Assembly (NCBI RefSeq): GCF_041916975.1
Contig: NZ_JAYRYK010000001.1
Location: 1,302,001 to 1,366,000, forward strand
DNA from: Sphingosinicella sp041916975
GTDB lineage: Bacteria; Pseudomonadota; Alphaproteobacteria; Sphingomonadales; Sphingomonadaceae
Length of the DNA: 64,000 bases
Direction: 5' to 3'
In this document: positions 1 through 7,702 of the stretch, piece by piece
Numbering within the stretch: position 1 is the stretch's first letter
How the letters are laid out: each line of letters begins with the position of its first letter
Translations under genes and position numbers: made by a program
The notes under the pieces: generated by a model
The model's input: only the letters and a program-made list of their open reading frames with translations
What the model was told of the DNA's origin: nothing
The model's database searches: none

Positions 1-1365
1 GATCTCACCAGCGCGCTTTCGACGCTGAACGGCACCATGCGTCGCACCGCAGCGGGCACTTCGGCATCCGCGAGCCTCGAAGACGAGCGCGACCGGCTGC
101 TGAACGAGCTGGCGTCGCTCACCAAGATCGACGTCACCACCCGCGGCGACGGCACGGTCGATGTGCGGCTCGACAATTCGAACGGCCCCATGCTGCTCGA
201 TCAGATGGGCGCGAAGCTGCTCGGCGCCACCGAGGCGAACGGGAAGATCAGGCTGACGCTTGATCCGTTCGGCAACAGCGGCACGATTCCAGTGCCGGGC
301 AGCGGCGTGCTCGCCGGACTTTCCGATGCCTACACGCAGAACAGCAACAGCATGGCGGCAATCGACACGCTTGCCCAGCAGTTCATCACCAGCGTCAACG
401 ATGCACACCGGCAGGGCGTCGATCTGAACGGCATCGCCGGCGGCGATCTTTTCGCGGCAAGTTCGCTCGTGGCGACACCGTCGCGCACCAACACCGGGCA
501 AGCGACGCTCGACCTGCAGGTGACCGACGAATCGCTCGTCTTCGCCGGGGGCTATGAGCTCTGGTACGATGGCGGCACCAGCCAGTGGACGCTCTCGCGC
601 GCCGATGGCAGCGCCTCCATATCCGGCAGCGGCACGCTTGATCTCGATGGCATCCACCTCGAACTCGGCGGCGCGCCAAAGGGCGGTGACTGGTTCCAGA
701 TCGAAGGCGTCTCGGGCGCTGCGGGCATGCGCGTTCTCGTCGAGGACGGCGCAGATGTTGCGGCGGCAGCGCCGTGGGCGGCCGATATTTCCGCGGCCAA
801 CCAAGGCACGGGCACGGTTTCGGTGCGCAGCAACCCGGCGGCCGCCACGATCCCCGCGCCGGTGCCGACGAGTTTCACGGTCCGCATGGGCGCGGGCAGC
901 ACATACGAGATCATCGACACGGCCGACACCGGCATTCCACCCACCGTGCTCGCGAGCGGTCCCTATGTGCCGGGTGCGTGGATTCCGGTGAACGGCTTCG
1001 ATGTGCAGCTTTCGGGCGCGATCGCAGAAGGCGACAGCTTTGTCGTCGCGCCGACGGCGGCAGGCATGGCCGACAACGCCAACATGCTGCGCATGGTCGA
1101 TACGCGGCTCGGCAATCCCGGCTTCGAGGGCCGCTTCGCGCGCGAGGTGACGCGGGTTGCAACGAACCTCAACGATACGAAAGCGCTGGCTTCGGCAACG
1201 CTCGCCGTGCGCGACAAGGCGCTGGAAACGCGCGACGCGGCCTCCGCCGTCAATCTCGACGAGGAAGCCGCCGATCTCATCCGTTTCCAGCAGGCCTATC
1301 AGGCCTCTGCGAAGATCATCGCGGCCGCCCGCGAGATCTTCCAGACCATCATCGACATTCGCTAA
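1..1365 (+). CDS. flgK: Flagellar hook-associated protein 1 (FlgK), 5'-truncated by window edge
   Basis: FlgK forms the first junction ring between the hook and the flagellin filament and is exported by the flagellar type III system. The reading frame is open from base 1, so the in-frame ATG at 37 is internal and the true start lies outside the window. The C-terminal end (DLIRFQQAYQASAKII then FQTIIDIR) is the conserved D0 coiled-coil shared by FlgK and other axial proteins. The middle is the variable surface-exposed part. flgL follows after 21 bases, the usual flgK-flgL order, so co-transcription is likely. Identification rests on the C-terminal signature plus the flgL neighbour. Confidence 0.93.
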   Translation, partial: DLTSALSTLNGTMRRTAAGTSASASLEDERDRLLNELASLTKIDVTTRGDGTVDVRLDNSNGPMLLDQMGAKLLGATEANGKIRLTLDPFGNSGTIPVPGSGVLAGLSDAYTQNSNSMAAIDTLAQQFITSVNDAHRQGVDLNGIAGGDLFAASSLVATPSRTNTGQATLDLQVTDESLVFAGGYELWYDGGTSQWTLSRADGSASISGSGTLDLDGIHLELGGAPKGGDWFQIEGVSGAAGMRVLVEDGADVAAAAPWAADISAANQGTGTVSVRSNPAAATIPAPVPTSFTVRMGAGSTYEIIDTADTGIPPTVLASGPYVPGAWIPVNGFDVQLSGAIAEGDSFVVAPTAAGMADNANMLRMVDTRLGNPGFEGRFAREVTRVATNLNDTKALASATLAVRDKALETRDAASAVNLDEEAADLIRFQQAYQASAKIIAAAREIFQTIIDIR

Positions 1366-1386
1366 GCATCCCCAAGGAACCGCAAC

Positions 1387-2307
1387 ATGCGCGTCGGCAC
1401 CTTCCAATCCTTCCAGTCGCAGACGAGCCGCATGGGCTCGCTGCAATCGACTCTCGCGCAGCTCGAGGCGCAGATCGCTTCGGGCAAGCGCATCCTCGAT
1501 CCGTCGGACGATCCCCTGGGATCGAGCCGCGTTGCGGACCTGCAGCGCAGCATCGACAACAATCAGCAGTTCATCCGCAACATGGATGCGATCACCACGC
1601 AGCTTTCGTTCGCCGACAGCGCCGTGGACGCCATGTCGAACCAGATGGTGCGCGCGAAGGAACTCGCCGTGCAGGCCGCGAACGGTACGCTGACCGACGC
1701 CGACCGGAAGGTGATCAGCACCGAGCTCGGGCAGATCATCGACCAGATGCTGTCGCTTTCGAACAGCCGCGACGCGGCGGGCAATTATTTGTTTTCTGGC
1801 GCTTCGGTCGCAACGGCACCGTTCGCGCGCGATGCGACGGGTGCCATCGTCTGGCAGGGCAGCGGTGAAGCACCGAAGGTGCCGATCAGCGCCGACGTTG
1901 CTGTGTCGACCGGTGCGAACGGCCTCTCGATGCTTTCGATCGAAACGAGCGGCGGACGCCAGACGATCCTCGCCTCGCTCACGGAATTCAAGGCGCTGCT
2001 CGAAGACCCCAGCGTCGACGCCGCAACCTTCACGGCCGGCATGGAGAAGGCGCTCAGCGACACGACGGCGGGTATCGACCGCCTTGCCGACCAGCGCGCG
2101 ACCTTCGGCTCGCGCATGGCGCAGGTGGATACGGAGACCGACCGTCTGAAAGCGCTGGAGACCACGATGACGACCGCGAAGAGCAATCTCGAAAGCCTTG
2201 ATGTCGCCGCGGCCATCGTGCAGCTCAAAAGCGCGATGACGCTTCTTGACGCCTCGCAGCAGAGCTTCGCCCAGATCAAGAAACTGTCACTCTTCAGCTA
2301 CTTGTAA
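1387..2307 (+). CDS. flgL: Flagellar hook-associated protein 3 (FlgL)
   Basis: FlgL is the second hook-filament junction protein, stacked on FlgK. The 306-residue length is normal. The N-terminus (MRVGTFQSFQSQTSRM, then ASGKRILDPSDDPLGSSRVADL) carries the flagellin/FlgL signature in which the SGKRI..PSDDP segment forms the D0/D1 helix. The C-terminus (KSNLESLDVAAAIVQLKSAMTLLDASQQSFAQI) is the matching flagellin-type helix. AAGGAA just before the ATG at 1387 serves as ribosome site. The gene sits 21 bases behind flgK. The next 160 bases before motA hold no gene and I see no clear promoter there. Confidence 0.94.
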   Translation: MRVGTFQSFQSQTSRMGSLQSTLAQLEAQIASGKRILDPSDDPLGSSRVADLQRSIDNNQQFIRNMDAITTQLSFADSAVDAMSNQMVRAKELAVQAANGTLTDADRKVISTELGQIIDQMLSLSNSRDAAGNYLFSGASVATAPFARDATGAIVWQGSGEAPKVPISADVAVSTGANGLSMLSIETSGGRQTILASLTEFKALLEDPSVDAATFTAGMEKALSDTTAGIDRLADQRATFGSRMAQVDTETDRLKALETTMTTAKSNLESLDVAAAIVQLKSAMTLLDASQQSFAQIKKLSLFSYL

Positions 2308-2470
2308 CACTGTGCTGCGTCGCAACAAATCTGGGTTCGAGGAAGCCTTTCTCAACCTTTGGGTGCCTAAATGGCCGTCAATTGAGGTCGTTAAGCAAGA
2401 TGGACAGACGGCATCGCGAGAATCCGGGCGCGGCCCGGTGATGCCGCCAGGCAATGGAGTTGTGCGTTAG

Positions 2471-3334
2471 ATGTTCGCTGCGATCGGCCTTATTGTCCTT
2501 TTCGCGATGGTCTTCGGTGGTTTCGCCATCACCGGCGGCAATCTCGAGCCGGTCATGCACGCGATTCCGCACGAGATGCTCATCATCGGCGGCGCGGCGG
2601 CGGGTTCGCTGCTGCTCGGCAACAGCTTTGCCATCCTGAAGCAGGTCGGCGGCGGCATCGGCAAGATCTTCAAGGGCCCGACCTACAACCGGAAAGATTA
2701 TCTCGACGCGATCTTCCTCGCCTCAAAGCTGATGAAGACCATGAAGACAGATGGCCCCGTCGCCATGGAAGCGCACATCGAGGATCCGAAATCCAGCAGC
2801 ATCTTTCAGGAATATCCAAAGCTGCTCAAGGACCACTTCCTCATCGATTTCATGGCGGACGCCATCCGCCTCGTCGTCGTCTCTTCGGGCACGCTCAACG
2901 TGCACGCGGTAGAGGAGATCATGGACAATGCGATGAAGACGCATCACCACGCCGCCATGAAGCCGGTGAAGGTGCTGCAATCCACCGGTGACGCCCTCCC
3001 CGCGCTCGGCATCGTCGCGGCCGTGCTCGGCGTCGTGAAGACCATGGGCTCGATCGACCAGCCGCCCGCGGTTCTCGGCGGCATGATCGGCTCGGCGCTC
3101 GTCGGCACCTTCCTCGGCGTGCTCCTCGCCTACGGCATCGTCTCGCCGATGGCGAACCGGCTGGAGCAGATCCTTGAGGAAGACGGCGAGATCTATCATG
3201 TCGCCAAGGCGATCATCATTTCCTCGCTGCACGGCAACGCACCTGCAATGGTCATCGAGGCCGCGCGCACCAGCATCAGCAGCAAGAACCAGCCCGGCTT
3301 CGCCGAGGTGTTTGACGGGCTGCGGGGCCGATGA
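2471..3334 (+). CDS. motA: Flagellar motor stator protein MotA
   Basis: MotA is the inner-membrane stator subunit that couples ion flow to rotor torque. The 287-residue protein has four hydrophobic segments: about 1-23, 36-53, 176-196 and 203-230. The segment around residues 170-230 (ALPALGIVAAVLGVVKTMGSI, then GSALVGTFLGVLLAYGIVSPMANRL) is the MotA/TolQ/ExbB proton-channel core, with the conserved Pro-Ala-Leu-Gly and the SPMANRL end. A large cytoplasmic loop lies between segments 2 and 3. The gene overlaps motB by four bases (ATGA), so the stator subunits are translationally coupled. Confidence 0.95.
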   Translation: MFAAIGLIVLFAMVFGGFAITGGNLEPVMHAIPHEMLIIGGAAAGSLLLGNSFAILKQVGGGIGKIFKGPTYNRKDYLDAIFLASKLMKTMKTDGPVAMEAHIEDPKSSSIFQEYPKLLKDHFLIDFMADAIRLVVVSSGTLNVHAVEEIMDNAMKTHHHAAMKPVKVLQSTGDALPALGIVAAVLGVVKTMGSIDQPPAVLGGMIGSALVGTFLGVLLAYGIVSPMANRLEQILEEDGEIYHVAKAIIISSLHGNAPAMVIEAARTSISSKNQPGFAEVFDGLRGR

Positions 3335-4278
3335 GCGCCGAGCCTATCAAGCCGCTCGTCGCCGAAGCGGAAGTCCCGCCGCCGATCATCATCAAGAAGA
3401 TCACGATCGAAGCGCACGGAGGGCATCACGGCGGCGCATGGAAAGTTGCCTACGCCGACTTCGTGACCGCGATGATGGCGTTCTTCCTGCTGCTGTGGAT
3501 CGTCGGCGCGACCAACGAAGACCAGCGCAAGGGCATCGCCGATTATTTCTCGCCGACGCTCGTCCAGCACACCAAGGCGGGCGGATCGAACGGCGTGATG
3601 GGCGGCCGCGCCATGCTGGCGCCCGATGGAAACGCGCCGAACGCCGTACCGAAGGGCTCACAGCGCCTGATGCCCGTCACCAGCTTTTCGCGCGTGACGC
3701 CGCCGACGCCAGAGGAACGCGCAGCGGCGGACCAGTTGCAGAAGGAAGACGTGAAACGCTTCGAAGCTGCGGCCGAAGCGCTCGAAAAGCGCATGGCGAG
3801 CGACAAGAATCTCGCGCAGCTCCGTGACCAGCTCCGGCTGTCGGTGACAGAGGAAGGCCTGCGCATCGATATCCTCGACGAGGCTGACTTCGCGATGTTC
3901 TCGCTCGGCACCAACCGGCTTTCGCCGCAGGCACAGGATCTTGTCCGCGCCGTCGCCACCGCCGTGCAGACGATGCCGAACCCCATCGCCATGCGCGGCC
4001 ACACCGACAGCCTGCCCTACGCCGGCGGCTCGCTCGGCGGACCGGTGGGCGGCATGAACAACTGGGTACTTTCCGCGCAGCGCGCCGAAGCCACGCGCGC
4101 CGCGCTCGCCGCCGCCGGCGTCGATCCGACGCGGTTTTCGCGCCTTGAGGGCGTCGCCGACCGCGAGCCCTTCAACAAGGCGAACCCCTACGATCCGCGC
4201 AACCGGCGCATCAGTGTCACGCTGCTCTATCGCACGCCGATGGGCCCCGGAACCGCTGACCAGCCTCCCGCCGAATAA
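3331..4278 (+). CDS. motB: Flagellar motor stator protein MotB
   Basis: MotB anchors the stator to peptidoglycan and contributes the ion-binding aspartate. The N-terminus (GGAWKVAYADFVTAMMAFFLLLWIVG) is a basic cytoplasmic tail followed by one membrane helix, and the Asp in YADF is the conserved proton-binding residue. The C-terminal third is an OmpA-like peptidoglycan-binding domain (MRGHTDSLPY, then LSAQRAEATRAAL, then DPRNRRISV). Length 315 is typical. It overlaps motA by four bases. Sequence between the domains (residues about 60-150) is low-complexity linker, as usual. Confidence 0.95.
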   Translation: MSAEPIKPLVAEAEVPPPIIIKKITIEAHGGHHGGAWKVAYADFVTAMMAFFLLLWIVGATNEDQRKGIADYFSPTLVQHTKAGGSNGVMGGRAMLAPDGNAPNAVPKGSQRLMPVTSFSRVTPPTPEERAAADQLQKEDVKRFEAAAEALEKRMASDKNLAQLRDQLRLSVTEEGLRIDILDEADFAMFSLGTNRLSPQAQDLVRAVATAVQTMPNPIAMRGHTDSLPYAGGSLGGPVGGMNNWVLSAQRAEATRAALAAAGVDPTRFSRLEGVADREPFNKANPYDPRNRRISVTLLYRTPMGPGTADQPPAE

Positions 4279-4301
4279 GACGGGTTGATCGGCGCGGCAG
4301 G

Positions 4302-4319
4302 TGCGTGCATATGCACGCA
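4302..4319. promoter_or_regulatory. Perfect 18-bp palindrome, probable MarR operator
   Basis: TGCGTGCAT followed directly by ATGCACGCA is a perfect inverted repeat of 9+9 bases. It lies three bases upstream of the ATG at 4322 of the MarR gene. MarR dimers bind palindromes of about this size over their own promoters, so autorepression is the simplest reading. No other copy was noticed. Confidence 0.6.
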
Positions 4320-4321
4320 TC

Positions 4322-4729
4322 ATGTCTTCACCCTGTGTCTGCACACGCCTGCGTCGCGCGGCCCGCGCCGCGAACACGCTCTACGACGCCGCGCTCGCGC
4401 CGGCGGGCCTCACGACGCCTCAATTCGCGTTGCTGCGTACGCTGGCGCGCACGGGCGCCTGCTCGCTGACGGCGTTCGGCGCGGCGACAGGCCATGACCG
4501 CACCACGCTGAACCGCACCGTCGGTGCGCTCGAACGCGAAGGTTTCGTGCAATCCTGCGCAGGCACCGACAAGCGCCAGCGCATGGTTTCGCTGACGGAT
4601 ACGGGCCGTGCCGCGATCGACCGCGCAACGCCGCTCTGGGAGCAGGCGCAGGCGGAGATGGCGCGCCAGATCGACACCGAAACGCTGTTCACCCTGCTCG
4701 ACCGCGTCGAATTGGCGGCGCACGCATGA
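4322..4729 (+). CDS. MarR-family transcriptional regulator
   Basis: This is a winged-helix repressor that probably controls the downstream exporter. The fold is visible as LTTPQFALLRTLAR, then TAFGAATGHDRTTLNRTVGALEREGFV (recognition helix), then CAGTDKRQRMVSLTDTGRAAID (wing with the conserved D-R and LT-x-G-R). The start is ambiguous. A GTG at 4301 adds seven residues but would place the first codons inside the 18-bp palindrome, so I chose the ATG at 4322 (135 residues). The stop overlaps the MFS gene by four bases (ATGA), which means one operon. Ligand unknown. Confidence 0.85.
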   Translation: MSSPCVCTRLRRAARAANTLYDAALAPAGLTTPQFALLRTLARTGACSLTAFGAATGHDRTTLNRTVGALEREGFVQSCAGTDKRQRMVSLTDTGRAAIDRATPLWEQAQAEMARQIDTETLFTLLDRVELAAHA

Positions 4730-5907
4730 AGCGGCCGGTCGTCGTCATCGCCTGCGGGGCGCTGATCGTCACGCTCGCCATGGGTGTGCGGCAGACCTTC
4801 GGGCTGTTCCTTCCCGACATGAGCGCCGCGCTCGACATCGGGCGCGGCACGTTCGGGCTCGCGCTCGCCATCCAGAACCTGTTGTTCGGCCTCGCGCAGC
4901 CGTTCGTCGGCGCCATCGCCGACCGCCACGGCGCCGGGCGCGTCGTCGCCTTCGGCGCCATTCTCTACGCCCTCGGCCTCATCGGCGCGGCAATGGCGTC
5001 GAGTGCCCTCGGCCTTCACATCACGTTCGGGATCATCGTCGGCATGGCGCAGTCCGCCACGACCTTCGTCGTCGTGCTCGGCGCGGTCGGCCGCGTGGTG
5101 CCGGAAGCGCAGCGCTCGCTCGCCTTCGGGATCGTCACGGCAGGCGGCTCGCTCGGCCAGTTCCTCATCGTGCCCGCCGGGCAGATGCTGCTCGGCGACT
5201 TCGGCTACCAGACCGCGCTCATGGTGCTCGCCGGCACCGTCGCCGTCGGCGCGGCGCTGTCGTTCGGCGTCGCCGGAAAACCGCAGCAGGTTCGGACCGA
5301 CCAGCCCCTCGGAAACGCCCTTACCGAGGCACTATCGAACCGCAGCTTCCAACTGCTGACCGCAGGCTTCTTCGTCTGCGGCTTCCACATCGCCTTCATC
5401 GCCACGCATTTCCCGGCCTATCTCGCCGACAAGGGCCTCGGCACCTCAATTGGCGCCACGGTGCTGGCGCTCGTCGGCCTCTTCAACATCTTCGGCTCGT
5501 ACATCTTCGGCCTGTGGGGCGACCACGCGCCCAAGAAGCTGCTACTGAGCGGGCTCTATGCGACCCGGGGCCTCATCATCGTCATCTACCTGCTTCTACC
5601 CGTATCAACAGCCTCCTCGCTGGCCTTCGCCGCCGCGATGGGTTTCCTGTGGCTCGGCACGGTGCCGCTGACGAGCGGTCTCATCGGGCAGATTTTCGGG
5701 GTGCGTTACCTGTCGATGCTCTACGGCATCGTCTTCCTCAGCCATCAGGTGGGCAGCTTCTTCGGCGCGTGGATGGCGGGCGTGCTCTACGACATCACCG
5801 GCAACTACGACGCGACCTGGGGCGCCTCGATTGCGCTCGCGGTGATCGCCGCGCTCCTGCACTTGCCGATCCGCGCCGTTCCCGTCGCGCGGCTGCAGGC
5901 CGCATGA
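4726..5907 (+). CDS. MFS transporter (12-TM)
   Basis: This is a major facilitator superfamily permease of 393 residues with about 12 hydrophobic segments and a central cytoplasmic loop near residues 180-200. The motif region FGLAQPFVGAIADRHGAGRVVAFGAILYALG is the MFS loop 2-3 signature (G-x-x-x-D-R-x-G-x-R). The N-terminus (CGALIVTLAMGVRQTFGLFLPDMSAAL) resembles the oxalate/formate-antiporter-like group of MFS proteins. It is coupled to the MarR gene in front and to a 41-residue membrane peptide behind, each by an ATGA overlap. Substrate and direction cannot be read from sequence. Confidence 0.85.
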   Translation: MKRPVVVIACGALIVTLAMGVRQTFGLFLPDMSAALDIGRGTFGLALAIQNLLFGLAQPFVGAIADRHGAGRVVAFGAILYALGLIGAAMASSALGLHITFGIIVGMAQSATTFVVVLGAVGRVVPEAQRSLAFGIVTAGGSLGQFLIVPAGQMLLGDFGYQTALMVLAGTVAVGAALSFGVAGKPQQVRTDQPLGNALTEALSNRSFQLLTAGFFVCGFHIAFIATHFPAYLADKGLGTSIGATVLALVGLFNIFGSYIFGLWGDHAPKKLLLSGLYATRGLIIVIYLLLPVSTASSLAFAAAMGFLWLGTVPLTSGLIGQIFGVRYLSMLYGIVFLSHQVGSFFGAWMAGVLYDITGNYDATWGASIALAVIAALLHLPIRAVPVARLQAA

Positions 5908-6029
5908 GCCGCCGCGCACATCTTCTCGTCGTGGCGCTCGGCCTGCTTGCCGCAGCCGCCGGCTGGGCGCTGTGGAACCGCGAGGGCGCCATGCTCTGGC
6001 TCGCCGGGTTTGCGAGCCTGTGCGGCTGA
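5904..6029 (+). CDS. Small single-span membrane protein (41 aa)
   Basis: The ATG at 5904 overlaps the stop of the MFS gene (ATGA) and opens a 41-codon frame with basic start MSRRAH, a hydrophobic stretch LLVVALGLLAAAAGWALW, and an aromatic-rich tail. The translational coupling and the single helix argue for a real accessory peptide of the transporter. It has no family I recognise. It may alternatively be chance coding, since high-GC DNA makes such frames easily. Confidence 0.5.
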   Translation: MSRRAHLLVVALGLLAAAAGWALWNREGAMLWLAGFASLCG

Positions 6030-6070
6030 GCCGCTTGCGCTCGCGTGCAAACCCGGCTAGCAGCACAGCG

Positions 6071-6247
6071 TCATCTGGGGAGTAGCCAGCCGCCGACAAG
6101 GCGGGCCTTCGCGTCAACATACTTGGTCGAGAGGCCATGGTGCGAGGGGAACGGGATCACCGTTCGGGCGAGACCAATGACGTCGCTTCCCTGTCCGGTC
6201 GGGCGGGGGAGGCGATGTCGTTGGATTCGCGTACTGCCCGACCCGGA
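6071..6247 (+). promoter_or_regulatory. yybP-ykoY manganese riboswitch
   Basis: The 5' signature GGGGAGTAGCC (6077-6087) and the internal segments CGTCAACATACTTGG (6112-6126) and GCGAGACC (6169-6176) are hallmarks of the proteobacterial yybP-ykoY class, which binds Mn2+ at the junction of two coaxial arms. It precedes a Mn2+ exporter of the GDT1 family, the known pairing. CCGGTCGGGC at 6195-6204 can pair with GCCCGAC(C)CGG at 6236-6246, which includes the first two bases of the GGAG ribosome site at 6245-6248. Control at translation is therefore likely, with Mn2+ binding exposing the site. Confidence 0.88.
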
Positions 6248-6255
6248 GATATCCC

Positions 6256-6825
6256 TTGGAAGCCCTGTTCGTTTCGACCGTCGTGGTCGCGCTCGCCGAA
6301 ATCGGCGACAAGACCCAGCTGCTCGCCATCGTCCTCGCCGCCCGCTTCAAGCGCCCGATGCCGATCATCGCGGGCATCTTCGCCGCCACGATCGCCAACC
6401 ATTTCCTCGCCGCGCTTGTCGGCAGCCAGGTCGCTTCGATCCTCGAAGGGCAGTGGTTCCGCTATGCTGTCGGTGCCTCGTTCATCGCCATGGCGCTCTG
6501 GACGCTGATCCCCGACACGCTCGACGACGTGGAAGACAAGCCCGCCCGCTTCGGCGCGTTCCTCACCACGCTCATCGCCTTCTTCCTCGTCGAGATGGGC
6601 GACAAAACCCAGATCGCCACGGTCGCGCTCGGCGCGCGCTTCGAGAACGTGATCGCAGTGACGATGGGCACCACGCTCGGCATGATGATCGCGAACGTGC
6701 CCGCCGTGTTCCTCGGCGACGCGCTCATCCGCCGCGTGCCCATGCGCGCCGTTCACATCACCGCCGCGCTGCTGTTCCTCGCGATCGGCCTCTGGGTGGT
6801 CGCGCAGACCGCCGGCTGGGTGTGA
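6256..6825 (+). CDS. GDT1/TMEM165 (UPF0016) family Mn2+ exporter
   Basis: This inner-membrane protein of 189 residues has two inverted three-helix halves, each with the family motif E-x-G-D-K-T: ALAEIGDKTQLLAIVLAARF near residue 15 and FFLVEMGDKTQIATVALGARF near residue 115. Family members export manganese (or Ca2+/Mn2+ in eukaryotes). The start is TTG at 6256, seven bases after GGAG. Its leader is a yybP-ykoY riboswitch, so it should be made only when cytoplasmic Mn2+ is high. In cyanobacteria and Vibrio the homologues are called Mnx or MneA. I leave the symbol blank because names differ by lineage. Confidence 0.92.
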   Translation: MEALFVSTVVVALAEIGDKTQLLAIVLAARFKRPMPIIAGIFAATIANHFLAALVGSQVASILEGQWFRYAVGASFIAMALWTLIPDTLDDVEDKPARFGAFLTTLIAFFLVEMGDKTQIATVALGARFENVIAVTMGTTLGMMIANVPAVFLGDALIRRVPMRAVHITAALLFLAIGLWVVAQTAGWV

Positions 6826-6886
6826 GGCCCGGCATCGCCAAGGAAGCACTGGACAATCCGGGCGGCAACGCGCATCGCTTCGGCCC

Positions 6887-7546
6887 ATGACCGGTACGCC
6901 CAAGGCGCGCCCAGCGCGCCGTCTCACCCGTGAGGACTGGATCGCAAGCGCCCGCAAGACGCTTGTCGATCGCGGTGTCGACGATGTGAAGGTCGATCGG
7001 CTGGCGAAGCAGATGCGTGTGACGCGCGGCAGCTTCTACTGGCATTTCCAGCACCGCAAAGACCTTCTCGATGCGCTGCTGACCGACTGGGAAGCACGCA
7101 ACTATTTCGAGATCGCGCAGATCCGCGCGCGCTGGGCGAAGACCGCGCCGGATCTCACAGAGGTCGTGGCGAGCTGGCTGGATGCGGACCCCGCCTTCCC
7201 GTCCTTCGACGTTGCCGTGCGCGCATGGGCACGCAAAAGCACCGACGTGGCCGAAGCGGTCGAGCGCGCAGATGCCGCATGGATCGGGCTGCTGCAGGAG
7301 CTGTTCCAGAAGAGCGGCTACGACAGCGACGAAAGCCTCGTCCGCGCGCGCATCACGCACTTCCACCAGATCGGCTATTACGCCCTCGGTTTCCGCGAGC
7401 CCCATGCCGAGCGGCTTCGCCTCGTCCCGCTCTACTACCGCGTGCTGACCGGCCGCGAACCGACGGCCAATTTGCTGAAGACACTCGGCGATCTCGTCAG
7501 CGAAGCGCCCGTCGCCAAGCGCGCGGGCCGCAAGGCCGCAGGCTAA
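6887..7546 (+). CDS. TetR/AcrR-family transcriptional regulator
   Basis: This is a 219-residue TetR-type repressor. The N-terminal helix-turn-helix spans residues about 15-60 (DWIASARKTLVDRGVDDVKVDRLAKQMRVTRGSFYWHFQHRKDLLDALL), with the SFYWHF recognition helix typical of the family. The C-terminal ligand domain is variable. It lies between the Mn exporter and the sarcosine oxidase operon, 62 and 156 bases away, and is in the same direction as both. Neither the ligand nor a target can be assigned. The 22-bp hairpin at 7577-7598 between it and soxB could be its terminator or an operator. Confidence 0.86.
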   Translation: MTGTPKARPARRLTREDWIASARKTLVDRGVDDVKVDRLAKQMRVTRGSFYWHFQHRKDLLDALLTDWEARNYFEIAQIRARWAKTAPDLTEVVASWLDADPAFPSFDVAVRAWARKSTDVAEAVERADAAWIGLLQELFQKSGYDSDESLVRARITHFHQIGYYALGFREPHAERLRLVPLYYRVLTGREPTANLLKTLGDLVSEAPVAKRAGRKAAG

Positions 7547-7576
7547 CCCAAGTCCAGTGCAACGCTGTATCTTCGT

Positions 7577-7598
7577 TCCGAAAGCCTGAGCTTTCGGA
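7577..7598. repeat. Perfect 9-bp inverted repeat between tetR and soxB
   Basis: TCCGAAAGC, loop CTGA, GCTTTCGGA. No run of T follows on the plus strand, so a classical intrinsic terminator is doubtful. It may end tetR transcription or be an operator in the sox promoter region (soxB starts at 7703). Confidence 0.5.
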
Positions 7599-7702
7599 GA
7601 CGCCATTCATTTGCTTTCCATGCATTTCGCAGGATTGATTCCAAACAGAAGTGTATGTATCTCTGACGCCGTGATGGGAAGCAAGCGGGGAGCGACGGGC
7701 AG

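Noticed and set aside
774..1868. Long plus-strand frame of 364 codons across flgK and flgL
   Set aside because: Out of frame with two clear flagellar genes and Arg/His-rich, typical of a shadow frame in GC-rich DNA.
4608..6029. 473-codon plus-strand frame through the MFS gene
   Set aside because: Shadow of the MFS gene for most of its length; only the last 42 codons (5904-6029) have independent support as a coupled small protein.
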